64,000 nt of DNA from Nageia nagi (taxonomy: Eukaryota > Pinophyta). The stretch is from NCBI GenBank assembly GCA_050084985.1, contig JBITNC010000001.1, forward strand, positions 8,494,001-8,558,000. The letters are read 5' to 3'. The position numbers and the translations under genes are program-made. The notes under the pieces were generated by a model. The model was not told where the DNA came from, searched no databases, and was given only the letters and a program-made list of their open reading frames with translations. Below, in pieces: positions 1 through 9,899 of the stretch (its first letter is position 1; each line of letters starts with the position of its first letter).

Positions 1-378
1 GAGATGCTATGCTAGGAAAGTGCAAGCAAGTTGTTAAAATTTCATGCAAACATAACATGATAATTATTTGAGAGATTAGTGATATAATTGTGGCATTAGA
101 AGGCCAAATTCGTTTAGAGATTGGAGGCCTTGGGAACACATAATTGTACTCATGTTTCATCATAGTTCAGACATGCTGGATGTAGCCCATATCAGGTGAA
201 CCAAGGTATATCAGTGCTATAATTTTACAATGAATGATTTCTCTCTTTTACTTATTTTGGAAATTATTTTATATTTATAATTGCTTAAAATTTAAAATTT
301 CCTCAAGCATTTGGAAATATACAAGTGTGAGAATCTATTTTTGTTGACCTTAGAATGCTAAGGCAACTAGAGATTACA
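1..378 (+). mobile_element. Element A, 5' LTR (right part only)
   Basis: This stretch is repeated at 2621-2999 with many scattered substitutions, and both copies end in GATTACA. The second copy is preceded by a purine tract and this one is followed by a primer-binding site, so the pair reads as the two LTRs of one element whose left LTR is cut by the window edge. No coding sequence is seen inside it. Confidence 0.8.
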
Positions 379-386
379 AATAAAGT

Positions 387-398
387 TGGTATCAAAGC
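387..398 (+). other. Element A primer-binding site
   Basis: TGGTATCAAAGC begins 8 bp after the LTR end. It differs by one base from the TGGTATCAGAGC complement of initiator methionine tRNA used by most plant LTR retrotransposons. The same 12-mer recurs at the matching place in element B and, inverted, in element C. Confidence 0.8.
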
Positions 399-430
399 AA
401 CTCGTGTTGGGAACTGATTATTGAGCAAAA

Positions 431-1290
431 TTGGATGTTTTAGTTTGCTTATTTTTGTGCTACTTATATTTTTACAAATGCAATTTTTCTACCATGAGTA
501 TAGAGAGGATTCTGATTGGTGAACTACAAGACAAAATTTCTGAGTTGGAAAGAATCTTGAAGAAAATGGCCAAGACAATTGATCAATTGGAGAATAAAAG
601 GAAATCTAATAATCATGTTGAAGTAGGAGAAAATGAGACTGTCATTCTTGAAGCTTCTACATCATCAAGTGTTGGTGATAAGAAAGAGCATATTCATGGT
701 GTTCAACATATTGACATTATGAAGAAGAAGGAAGCGAGATCTTATTACTTTTGTGGCAAGAGAGGTCACATCATGAGTCAGGGCTAGAATTTGCATCCAA
801 AGTTGCATCTAAAGAAATCCAAAAATATCAAGGTGTATAGGAGGAAAGAGAAGCCTTATATAGTTTCGAAAGTTAGATGTGATGAACTTGAGAAGAAGGT
901 GACCTTTATGGGAATTTGAAGTCCTTGTTCTTCAAATTGATGAGAGGAGATATTTTTTCATGAAGGTACAAGCAAAAATGATAAAATTCGATGCACTCTT
1001 TGATCCTGCATCTCAATCAAATTTGATTGTTGAAGATCATGTTGCTAGATTGGGTTTTCCTATGATTTTACATCCTTGTCCATATAGTTGGGTAAGTGGT
1101 AATAGTGAAGTTGAAGTAACTCAATAGTGTAGATCAAGATTTGGAATCAGTATCAAGTTTATTGATGAAGTATTAGTGGATGTTGTTCCATTGGGGATAC
1201 ATGGTATTGTGCTTTGTAGTCTATATATGTTGGACAAGAAGGTAGTGTTTCATCGAGAGGAGAAAAATATTATCTCATGAAAGATAGGAT
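431..1290 (+). pseudogene. Element A gag and protease remnant
   Basis: The open part (431-787) begins with a hydrophobic stretch, then a charged, coiled-coil-like segment from about residue 22, and ends in a damaged CCHC zinc knuckle (FCGKRGH) whose outer cysteines are lost. After several stops a retropepsin-like region follows at about 960-1280, with DPASQSNLI at about 1000-1026 where a catalytic Asp-Ser/Thr-Gly would be expected. Proteases of elements B and C carry the same kind of motif (DPSSQESLI, DLGSQANLI). No reverse transcriptase, RNase H or integrase lies between here and the 3' LTR, and the central gag domain is also absent. The copy is therefore an internally deleted or non-autonomous relative of that family. 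It is not expected to make a working protein. Confidence 0.65.
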
Positions 1291-1715
1291 AAAGTTCGAA
1301 ATCAATCCTTTACAAGATATGATCAAAAACCTTTGTTGGTTAGTGTGATCAAGAAGGAATCAGAGGATTGAGTGCCTTCGTCACAAAGATAAATTGTGAA
1401 ATAGTGTTGCCCATGCTCGAGATTGGTAAAGTTTTATTCCAATCTACTATACAATTTTTTTTTATTAATTATATTTGTGCTACTTATAGTTGTTGTATTT
1501 TTGAGTTTTCTTAGATCGAATAGTATAGCAGAATAAAGTGAGGAAAAGCCTTGTCAGGGTGAGAGTTTCAATGTATTTGAGTTGCAAGTAAGAGAAGCAT
1601 GGCATAATTCAAAAATTTCAAAATAAAAATGGAGGTCAAAGTTGATTACCAAGCTTTCACCACCCTTGATTTTTCACTAAGGCTTTTGTGGGACCAAAAG
1701 CCCACTAAGGAGGGA

Positions 1716-2999
1716 TGAGTGATCCAAAAAGGATTTTTGGATGCATTAAAAATGTGAAAAAAAAAAAAATCTCTTTTCTATATTTATGTGCTCTATAATA
1801 AATTCCTTTTCTCCATAATTTCAATGCTTCAAATGAAGAATAAAACAGAGCTATGGTTTGTAAGTTATGATTTTTCAAAATTTGAAGTTAAATGTAAAAA
1901 ATGCAAAATATGCATGGAAATCTCTATTGGTAGATTCATCGAGAGCAGCTCGAGTTGAATCATAGTTTAAAATTTGTATCATTAGTACCTTATATTATGG
2001 TGAACATATTTTATAAAATTTGAAAGCATCTAGATTAAATATGTGAAATTTATGGCACTAGCAAAATGGTAATTCTCATTCTACATTCATGACAGTCAAA
2101 TTTTGATAGCTATCATGTGCAAATCTACGTTGGACACCAAATTGGTGATAATGTTGGGAGTGACACGTAAGAAGTTAAGGCATGAAATTTGGACCAATTA
2201 AGCTACATATATCAAAAAACACTTGGATTAAATTTTGTGACATTTGGAATTATGGTTGTGAAGTTATGGTTGTGAAAAAATGGCAACAAAAGCAGTTTTG
2301 AAAAATCCAAAAAAATAGGAGAATATAATCATATGAGGCTAAAACAAAGGAGATTCATGATACAGGAATACAAATAGAGGATAATTTTGTTAGGAGGATG
2401 AGAAATATATCAAAAAGGGAAAAATACCAAGTTTTGGTATTATTTTATGTAATCACTCTTACTCTATTTTTAAGCCCCTTAATATTATAAAAGGAGGCTT
2501 ATGAAGAGTGAAAGGGGGATGAAACTCTTAAGAAAAGAGTTGATGAAAAACAAGAGGAGAGACCTCTTAGTATAATTTTGAAAGTGGAATTGAGATCCCA
2601 TTTCTTAGAAGGATTTGGGAGAGATGTTATACGAGGAAAGCATAAGCAAGTTGTTAAAACTCCATGCAAACATAGCATGAGAATTATTTGAGAGACTAGT
2701 GAGATTATTATGGCATTAGAAAGCAAAATCCATTTGGATATTGGAGGCCTTGGGACCACGCAATTGTACTCACTTTTCATCATAGTTCAGACATGCTAGA
2801 TGTAGCCCACATAAGGTGAAACAGGGTATATCGGTGTCATAATTTTGTAGTGAATAATTTCTTTCTTTTATTTATTTTGGTAATTATTTTATGTTTTATA
2901 ATTGCTTAAAAATTAAAATTTCCACAAGTACTTAGAAATGTACAAGTGTGAGAATTCATTTTTGTTGATCTTAGAACACCAAGGCAAATAGGGATTACA
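1716..2999 (+). mobile_element. Element A, 3' LTR
   Basis: The LTR starts TGAGTGATCC directly after the purine tract AAGGAGGGA and ends in ATTACA, giving about 1284 bp. Its last 380 bp match positions 1-378. The open frame on the reverse strand at 2499-2783 lies inside it and is not a gene. The target duplication cannot be tested because the left end of the element is outside the window. Confidence 0.8.
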
Positions 3000-4266
3000 G
3001 AACAATATTTTAGCACTTCCCATCACTCCATAAAATTAATCGTGATTCATATCCTACTTGGTGAGATATCTTCTTGGTCTTATTTTTTAGCCTTTCCCTA
3101 ATACATATAAGTGGTATTTTTGGTACGATAGATCAAATGATGTAAGCCTTTCTATTATATACACTATTGATATTACTTATGATGATATTTTCCACTTATA
3201 AATTGAGATACACATCCATGTCCTCACACATATTTTATAATACTTTGTGTATACTTTGAGGATATATTATCTTATGATGAAGAATCCTTGATGCATGAAA
3301 ATTCTTTGAATGAGAACATTATTTTCCCACCTATTACAAATATTTTATTGTAATATACTAATACAACTTTAGAGACTCAAGAACCTCTATATCCTTCTAT
3401 GGATCATCTTAATTTATCCACATATATTGAGGATATTTTGGATGGTGTTGCCTCTACTTTAATTGAGTCACACTCTTTGGATGTTGTTGATCTTTATGAG
3501 GAGTTTACATCCTTGTTGGATGTAATGTGAATGTTCCTTCATGTCTTGCTCATGAAGAGAATTTTGAGGACTCTATTATGTTGAGATATCTTTTTTTTGA
3601 TGAGCCATCTTATCCCCCTACTCTTTCTACTTTGGAGCCTTGTCTTAATTCATTTATCTTGTATCAAGAGTTTTATGAGACTCTCTCACAAGTATCTTGA
3701 TTGGACTATTTTTAGGAGATCCTAAAGACTATTTTGAAGCTTTTTTTCCTCCTCTTATTGTTTTCATTATTAGTTTCCTTGTATAATAGATATTGTATTG
3801 TTAGACTCTATACTTCCTAGTTTATTGGTAACTCATTCTCTTTAGCATGGTTTATAACCTTATTCATCATTATAAGTATTAGATTTCATAGTGTTCTCTC
3901 CTTCTCATTCTTTCTTGGAGTGGGAAGATTTTTTACATATGCCTCTTGGCTTCTTTCTTCCTTGTGGGATCCATTCAATTTGATGAAGAGCTATCTACAT
4001 AATTTGGGAACATTGTATATGAAAGTTATCCTTGGGGGTTTTGATGAGGACATATTCCTCCACTTCTTCCTTCTTGTTGCTTCTTTCTCTTTTGGTAAAT
4101 GATTTTTTCCTATATTATCTTTTATCATCTTTCCATTATATTTTTATGGATATATTGTACATGAGTACCTTATCAGGCCTTGTTGTTAGGACTCATATCT
4201 ATGGATATGCCACTTATTTAGTTTTGTTAGTTTGTCCACTACCTCCTAGTATCACTTAAGGGTGGA
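3000..4266 (+). mobile_element. Internal 3' part of a decayed LTR retrotransposon
   Basis: This AT-rich stretch has many stops on every frame but keeps pieces of a Phe/Leu/Ser-rich reading frame at 3570-4260 (for example DPFNLMKSY and LGGFDEDIF). It is followed by the purine run AAGGGTGGA and an LTR-like start, so I read it as the spacer upstream of a 3' LTR. No pol domain is recognisable, and the family cannot be named. Confidence 0.45.
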
Positions 4267-4550
4267 TGTTAGAGTATATCTTAAATTTTACTAAGATAGT
4301 AGGTGTTTTTTTTTTCTTTTTTCTTCTCTTTGTCCTAGTTTTTTACTATTGAGTGGTTGTGATCCATTCGATTATAACAACCTCCTATTTTTGTTATGAT
4401 TGGATGGTCAATATTGTACACCCTTACCTATTTATGCAAGGACCTCTCCATTGAGTAATAAATTAGATTTAGAGCTTCTCTTTATGTTTCATTATGGTGT
4501 TTCTCAACTTCTTAGATCTTAAGTTTTGAATATTGTTATTGCTTTGTTTG
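4267..4550 (+). mobile_element. Probable 3' LTR or solo LTR start
   Basis: TGTTAGAGTATATC follows a purine tract. Downstream are a T-rich run, a TATTTATGCAAGG TATA-like stretch near 4430 and AATAAA near 4457, the usual promoter and polyadenylation layout of a plant LTR. The right boundary is a guess because no second copy exists in the window. Confidence 0.45.
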
Positions 4551-5390
4551 CCAATATTCCTTTCATCTTTAATGATGGTTAGGGCATAGTCATGTGCACA
4601 ACGAAAATAATATTCCATTTATGCATGCATGAACATATTGGTCATAATAATATTCAAGTCAAAACTAGTTCTTATAATTTTTCGATGGATCTCAACATGC
4701 TCTTGTAGAGACATTGAGATGACACAAGTCAGAAGGACACCACTTCATCAAGTTGTAAAGTTGAATTCGTCAGATTAGATGCCACTTCCACTTCATTGCA
4801 TTTTGGGTGTTGATTATTTTTTTGTTTAGGGTTTATGAATTCTACGGGAACCAAATAAATAAGTCTACACTTGCAACATTAAGTTTTATTAAGATGTTAT
4901 TTATAAAATCTTTTACTTCATCTATATGCTTAAGATGGACAAGAAGGTCAACCATACATATATAGTGATCCCTTACAAGTGTTATACAATAATAATTATT
5001 CATGGATTTAAAGTATTGATAGCCCTTTTTTATGAGGCTCAGATGGTTGCGTGCAACTAATACACTAACAAATGCAACATCATCTCTATTAATACTATAT
5101 ATTTTATTTATTCAAATAATTTGATAACTTACTTCCTATAATTATTCATTGAAGATCTTACAATCATTACACTCCATGAAATTAAATTATTTTTAATTTA
5201 AATAATTTTTAAATTCTTTTTCAACATATTAATAAATTAGTAAATTATTAAAATTTAAAAAGATTACAAAGTATGACTAAGTAGAACTACCAAACATCAG
5301 CCAAAAATAAAGTGACACATATAGGTATTTTAATTGACATACTCTAAACGTGCATTGATAATGCTACTTTTTGGTGAAATAAAAGCAATA
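4551..5390. other. Unassigned AT-rich sequence
   Basis: No coding frame, RNA gene or clear repeat is supported here. It probably consists of decayed repeat sequence and low-complexity A/T runs. Confidence 0.5.
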
Positions 5391-6360
5391 AGGCGAAACA
5401 ATCATAACAACAACAGAAAGGTTAACGTGGAAACTTAAAAGACGGCAATCAAGTAAGAGTACGACAGCCCACAAGATTCGATCCCTCGTCCTCGCTTTTG
5501 CTAAGACTTTTCGTTGCATCTCTGTCCTCCAATAAATACGCTCCTTCAGGCAAGGCCTCTTATATTAGTATTACAAATGGAATCTTATTCCTAGCGCCAC
5601 AGAATCTGTAAAATGGTGTATACTTTCCCGTCATGTAAAGACGTGACGGGCCAAGGCCACGAATCCTACTTGTTATTTAACACCGCCCATCTCAACGCGG
5701 AATGACTCGCGAGCCGGACGTCACCAACCTTCTCAAATCGGACTTCAATTTCTCTTTAGATTCCTCAAGAGACTTTCCAGCTCATGACAATCTATCAAAT
5801 TTCAGAGATAAAGTTTTGATAACGATTCTTCAAAGTTCTGTTGTTGAATAGAATGTCGGTGTGGTTGTTAGATATTAAATTGTAATGGAATCCAAGTCCA
5901 ACTAAGCCATCAAGTGGAATCCCGTGCTAGAAAGAACACGTGACATTAAATGTCAAGTCTTCGGACATGTTCTTCGGAACTGGAAAGCGGTTGTTGGAAT
6001 TTGAATTGAAATAGAATTACGGGTGGGTGTGCTTCACGCAGATTCAATTTCTGACGAATAAAGGTTATGCCTGCACGATCTCCAGCTTTTAGGCGAGCGA
6101 TCACAGCCGCGAATAACTTTGGGTAAGTGGACAGCGAAGTAATTGAAGGTAGGATCACGGGAATCCACCTTTTGGAATTTGGCGGTTGTCCTGTTGGAGT
6201 TGGAATCTTATCGTATTCGTAGGCACGGAATGAGATTCCATGAAATACTTTGGGAATATTCGAAGGCCTAAAGATCGGCTTTCGTGTCACCCGTAGATTT
6301 CAATTGTGTGAATCAGTGAAGTTTTAATTTCACGGATGCTGCGTATCTGACAGCGAGACT
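5391..6360. other. GC-raised island of unknown origin
   Basis: Base composition changes abruptly: CpG dinucleotides are common here (for example around 5640-5720 and 6080-6260) while the flanks have almost none. Retained CpG suggests low-copy, less methylated DNA such as a gene fragment, promoter or recent arrival. Short frames exist on both strands (a 49-codon ATG frame at 5702-5851 on +, and 5946-6290 on -), but I recognise no protein family and no convincing splice structure. Confidence 0.5.
5946..6290 (-). CDS. Unrecognised 114-residue reading frame
   Basis: This is the longest clean frame in the GC-raised island. It starts MTRKPIFRPSN and is basic and proline-rich near the N-terminus. 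I see no signal peptide, membrane segment, zinc-binding pattern or known motif. The composition allows an open frame by chance because GC-rich DNA has fewer stops, and the opposite strand is also partly open. It could be a leftover exon of a host gene or not coding at all. Confidence 0.2.
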   Translation of the reverse strand: MTRKPIFRPSNIPKVFHGISFRAYEYDKIPTPTGQPPNSKRWIPVILPSITSLSTYPKLFAAVIARLKAGDRAGITFIRQKLNLREAHPPVILFQFKFQQPLSSSEEHVRRLDI

Positions 6361-7124
6361 ATAATTCTTAATTTAAAAATTAATTGGCCGAGTGTTTTAC
6401 ACAAAGGGTGATATCAAATGTAAGAGATATTCCTGGAGGCTAAGGTAGTGGTAATTTGGGTGGAGACATATTCTAGTGGTGACAAAAGGTATGAATTCCA
6501 AGTTATGCTCTCATAATAGTTTTTTATATAATAGCTTAATATAAATGTCATTGAAATGAGATATCTCATCTAAGGTGGTATGAGAGATACTATATCTTAT
6601 ATAAGGTAAAATAAAATATATTTTTTTATTATTTTTTTTAAATTTATTGGTGCATAAGATTTCTATCTCAAGATCTACAATATTGGTGAAGTTCGTGATT
6701 TGAGCACAAAATGTCAACAGTGTGCTGTTTACATATTGAGATCTTCATATTTGGAAGGTGATTCATGGTGTGGTTAAAGATACCAGATCTCAAGTCCATG
6801 CTTTTTCATTATGGATCAAATCTAATTTGCATAATTTTTGAGAATATTAATATTATAACTATATTAGGGATATATAAATGAATTATTAATTGAATTTATT
6901 TTTATATGTTTACATTTTGGTGAATCCATCTTTTTCAAGGATTTTATCCTTTAGGGAAAAAGTTTATGCATATTTAAGAATTTTACATTTATGATGTTAT
7001 TTGGTTATGATTAGGGCATCAAAATCGTAAAAAAAGAATGGAATAATAACATCGATGAAGTTTTCTACCTACTGTTAGGGCATCAACAAAGTGAAATTTT
7101 CAATAATGCAAGTTCAAATCTAGC

Positions 7125-7245
7125 ATAGTAGTTCAGTAGACTCCCTTTTGATTCTTTTGGGATATCACAGAAGACTCATATTCTTGGTAATCCCATGATC
7201 CAATAATTCAATAGACTCATTTTTATTCTTTTGGGCATCGCAACA
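7125..7245 (+). repeat. Tandem duplication, period about 76 bp
   Basis: Two copies of a unit containing TTCARTAGACTC followed by ATTCTTTTGGG start near 7131 and 7207. Confidence 0.5.
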
Positions 7246-7284
7246 TAATAAGATAGAAATCATAAATCCAAACTAGAAATCAAA

Positions 7285-7525
7285 GGCCATCTTCATCAAA
7301 CTTAGAGAGTAGAGTTTTGTGTTGTCAATTCTTTAAGCTATAAGAATAAATTTTTTTATCTTAGATCTTATTTATGGTGAATTTGTGGGGCAACCAAGTT
7401 CAAAAGGGGACCGTCTTCATCAATCTTGGAAAGTAGAGTTTTGCTTTGTCAATCCTTTAAGCTAGAAGATGAAAAGTTTATGGTGAATTCTTAGATTTCT
7501 TTATAAGATAAAAAAAAAAAAAATT
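7285..7525 (+). repeat. Tandem duplication, period about 123 bp
   Basis: Two copies begin near 7285 and 7408, both reading a TCTTCATCAA stretch, AGTAGAGTTTTG and CTTTAAGCTA in the same order and spacing. The segment is non-coding on both strands. Confidence 0.6.
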
Positions 7526-8554
7526 AATTTGTATCTTGGCTCCCCTCTTTCATTTTTGATTCATAGGGAAATAAAGTCAAAAAGGGGCGTACAAGGAGCA
7601 TCAAATCAATAATGGTCAAGGAAGTATAGTTCAATTTGAAGCATGCATTTTTCTTCCATAATTCTTCTTTAGTATATGTAATTTTAATTCTTATATTACA
7701 TATCCAAGGAGGGAAAAATTGCATACACCTAAAAATGATTTTCTAGTTATTATAAAATCATATTTAGGATATCTAAAAATAATATTGTAAAAAGGATGTA
7801 AATATCAAGAAAAAAATCTAAATAATGTAATTAATGCAAATATCAAGAACAATACATATATTAAATAAGGAGCAAGGTTAAGCATTCACAAGAAAGTAAG
7901 TCCAAGGGGAGAACCATAATTACAACAATATTTATTGACACCACCTAGTGCTACAATTCATTTTCCATTCTTTGCGTTCAGCCTAATTCTCTAAAATCTA
8001 CTCCATTGATGAAGTGATTTAAGTACATCAAGGGCATCAATTGAATTATTCTTGCATATTGAAGTCTTTAGATCTTAAAAGCAATTCTTCTTGGTGTAGA
8101 GAGTATCAAATTTTAGGATATACATCGTTGGCAGAGTTTGTGATCTATTTACACAGTGTTAAAAGGATTTCTTTATGCATATTGAGATCTTCCAAATCGG
8201 AAGCCAATTCGTGCTGTTGTTAGAGATATCACATATTAGTTTTTTTTCTTTTTTCATTATAGATATTCTCTAGTTTGTATAATTTTATAGAATCATTAAA
8301 CCAAAAATAGACTTTGGAGGTGGGTGATTTGATCATTTTTGGTGCAATATATAGTTTTTAACCATCTCATTTTTGGGTTTTAGTTGCAATTTCTAAGGGA
8401 AGTTTTTAAACACCCCCTCAATCATAAGGAGGTAGGTAAAAATTACTCTTCAATATCAACAAAAATAATAAAAAGATCCCCATGCAGGGAATTTAGAATT
8501 TAGGCAGGCACTTGTAATATTTTAAGTTTTTCAAGTTTTTTCAAGAAGAGCAAC

Positions 8555-8640
8555 CAAAGGGGTAGAACTCTTAGCTTGTACCATTTCGAATTAAGGGGGT
8601 AGAGTTCTTAGATTGTACCTAAGGTTGTTAGAGCACTTGT
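8555..8640 (+). repeat. Short direct duplication, period about 37 bp
   Basis: Two units of about 25 bp (GGGGTAGAACTCTTAGC and GGGGTAGAGTTCTTAG, each ending TTGTACC) lie at about 8560 and 8597. Confidence 0.5.
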
Positions 8641-8759
8641 AGCATTTCTAGTTTATTGTGAAAAGCATAGTCAAACTTAAGGGTTTAAACATAAAATAAT
8701 AGAGTTAATTATGAAGAGCACCCAAAAGGTATTCTTATATATATCTTATCAAGTAATTA

Positions 8760-9282
8760 TTATTCTTTTGGAATAAAAGTCTCAGATCCTTTTTCATAAA
8801 ACCCATTTTGTGTGTATCTTGTAAGAATTGCATACCATAAAATTATGTTTGTATCATGCATCTTCTCAAATAATTTCTAAGCCTTCTCTATTATTCCATA
8901 TTCTATCATGGTATTCAAAATCACAATATTCAATTTACAAGAACCAAGTAGTCAAATCCACACATCCAATTTAGGTTTTATGGGTATTTTAGTAATGAAG
9001 TTCAAAGCACCCTCATGATAACCTGCATGACCAATAAGGTTAGCAATGCATGTCTAATGATTCATCTCAGGAATAATGCAATAAGAGTCCCTAATTTTGT
9101 AAGGGTTTATTTTGCATTTTACATACATATTTATCAAGGCATTCAAAACCACAACATTTGATTTGTAAGTACCAAGGAGATATAACCACAAATCCAATTA
9201 AGGTTTTATGGGAATTTTGGCAATGATGTTAAAAGCTTACTCATAGTAGATTTCATGACTAAGAAGGTCAACAATGCCTCTA
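8760..9282 (-). pseudogene. PPR-protein pseudogene
   Basis: One frame on the minus strand stays in register from 9282 to the stop at 8760-8762, about 173 codons, with only five internal stops, all at codons one change away from Gln, Arg or Trp. The reading is that of the C-terminal part of a plant-type pentatricopeptide-repeat protein. It shows the E-like segment GIVDLLSHE...IIAKIPIKP...LYLLGTYKSN, then a repeat ending in NALINMYVKC, then a second E-like segment (CIANLIGHAG, IPIKP, LLGSCKLN), and finally KLFEKMHDTNIILWYAIL...YTQNG. PPR proteins bind organellar RNA in mitochondria or plastids. Two E-like segments in a row with a repeat after each is not the normal order and suggests duplication or unequal exchange. 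The stops make it non-functional. It lies on the same strand as, and just beyond, the 3' end of the LINE. Confidence 0.8.
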
Positions 9283-9650
9283 TTTTTTATTAAAAAAAAA
9301 TGACTTAAAGTATCTCCATTTATGATGTAAATTCTAACATAAAGTGCCTTTATTTTTTATGCAAATTCTGACTCAAAGAGTCTCTATTTCTAATGCAAAG
9401 TAGCTTTATTTGTGATACAAATTTTGATGAAATATTTATCATATCATTTAATGAAAAATAAGGCATAAAGCCTTGGATCAAAATTTGCAAAAAAAAATAT
9501 TAGTTTCTAACATGTGCTTTGACAAAAAATCTATTTTATTTTGTAGTGTTAAATCCATAACTAAACTAACTAGGTTTGAAAATTAGCTTATGGGAGGGGT
9601 AGAGGAATCTTAAGCATCATCATTAATTTACTAATCCAATTATTATTCAC
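9283..9650. other. Non-coding AT-rich spacer with short repeats
   Basis: Short imperfect copies of an ATGCAAATTCTGACTCAAAG-like unit recur at about 9320-9430. No gene is seen. The 3' end of the LINE probably lies in or near this stretch, but no clear poly-A tail marks it. Confidence 0.4.
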
Positions 9651-9899
9651 TACTTAAAATACTTAAGGTTTAATCACCTTAGCTCTTTTCTTAAGAATAC
9701 ATAAAGAAATGAATTATCTAAGGGGAGAAAATTTATGGGAATTCATTATTCCTTTCCTTAAGAATATTTATGTCTCATATTATTTTTGTAAAAATGGGAA
9801 AGTAAGGTAATTTGCCTCCAATAAAGCTTAGATATATGGGTCATATTATTCTTTAGAGCTACTTAGAATTTCAAACCTCCTTAAAGTTCAAAAAATGTA

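Larger units (their letters stand above)
6720..8300 (+). repeat. Pair of direct repeats about 1.44 kb apart
   Basis: A stretch at about 6725-6850, containing CATATTGAGATCTTC, is repeated with substitutions at about 8165-8290. Both copies continue through a TTAAAGATA/TTAGAGATA stretch into a T-rich CTTTTTCATTAT stretch. Short copies of AGGGCATCAA at 7016, 7078 and 8031 fall in the same segment, suggesting a decayed larger tandem or LTR pair. No element type can be named. Confidence 0.45.
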
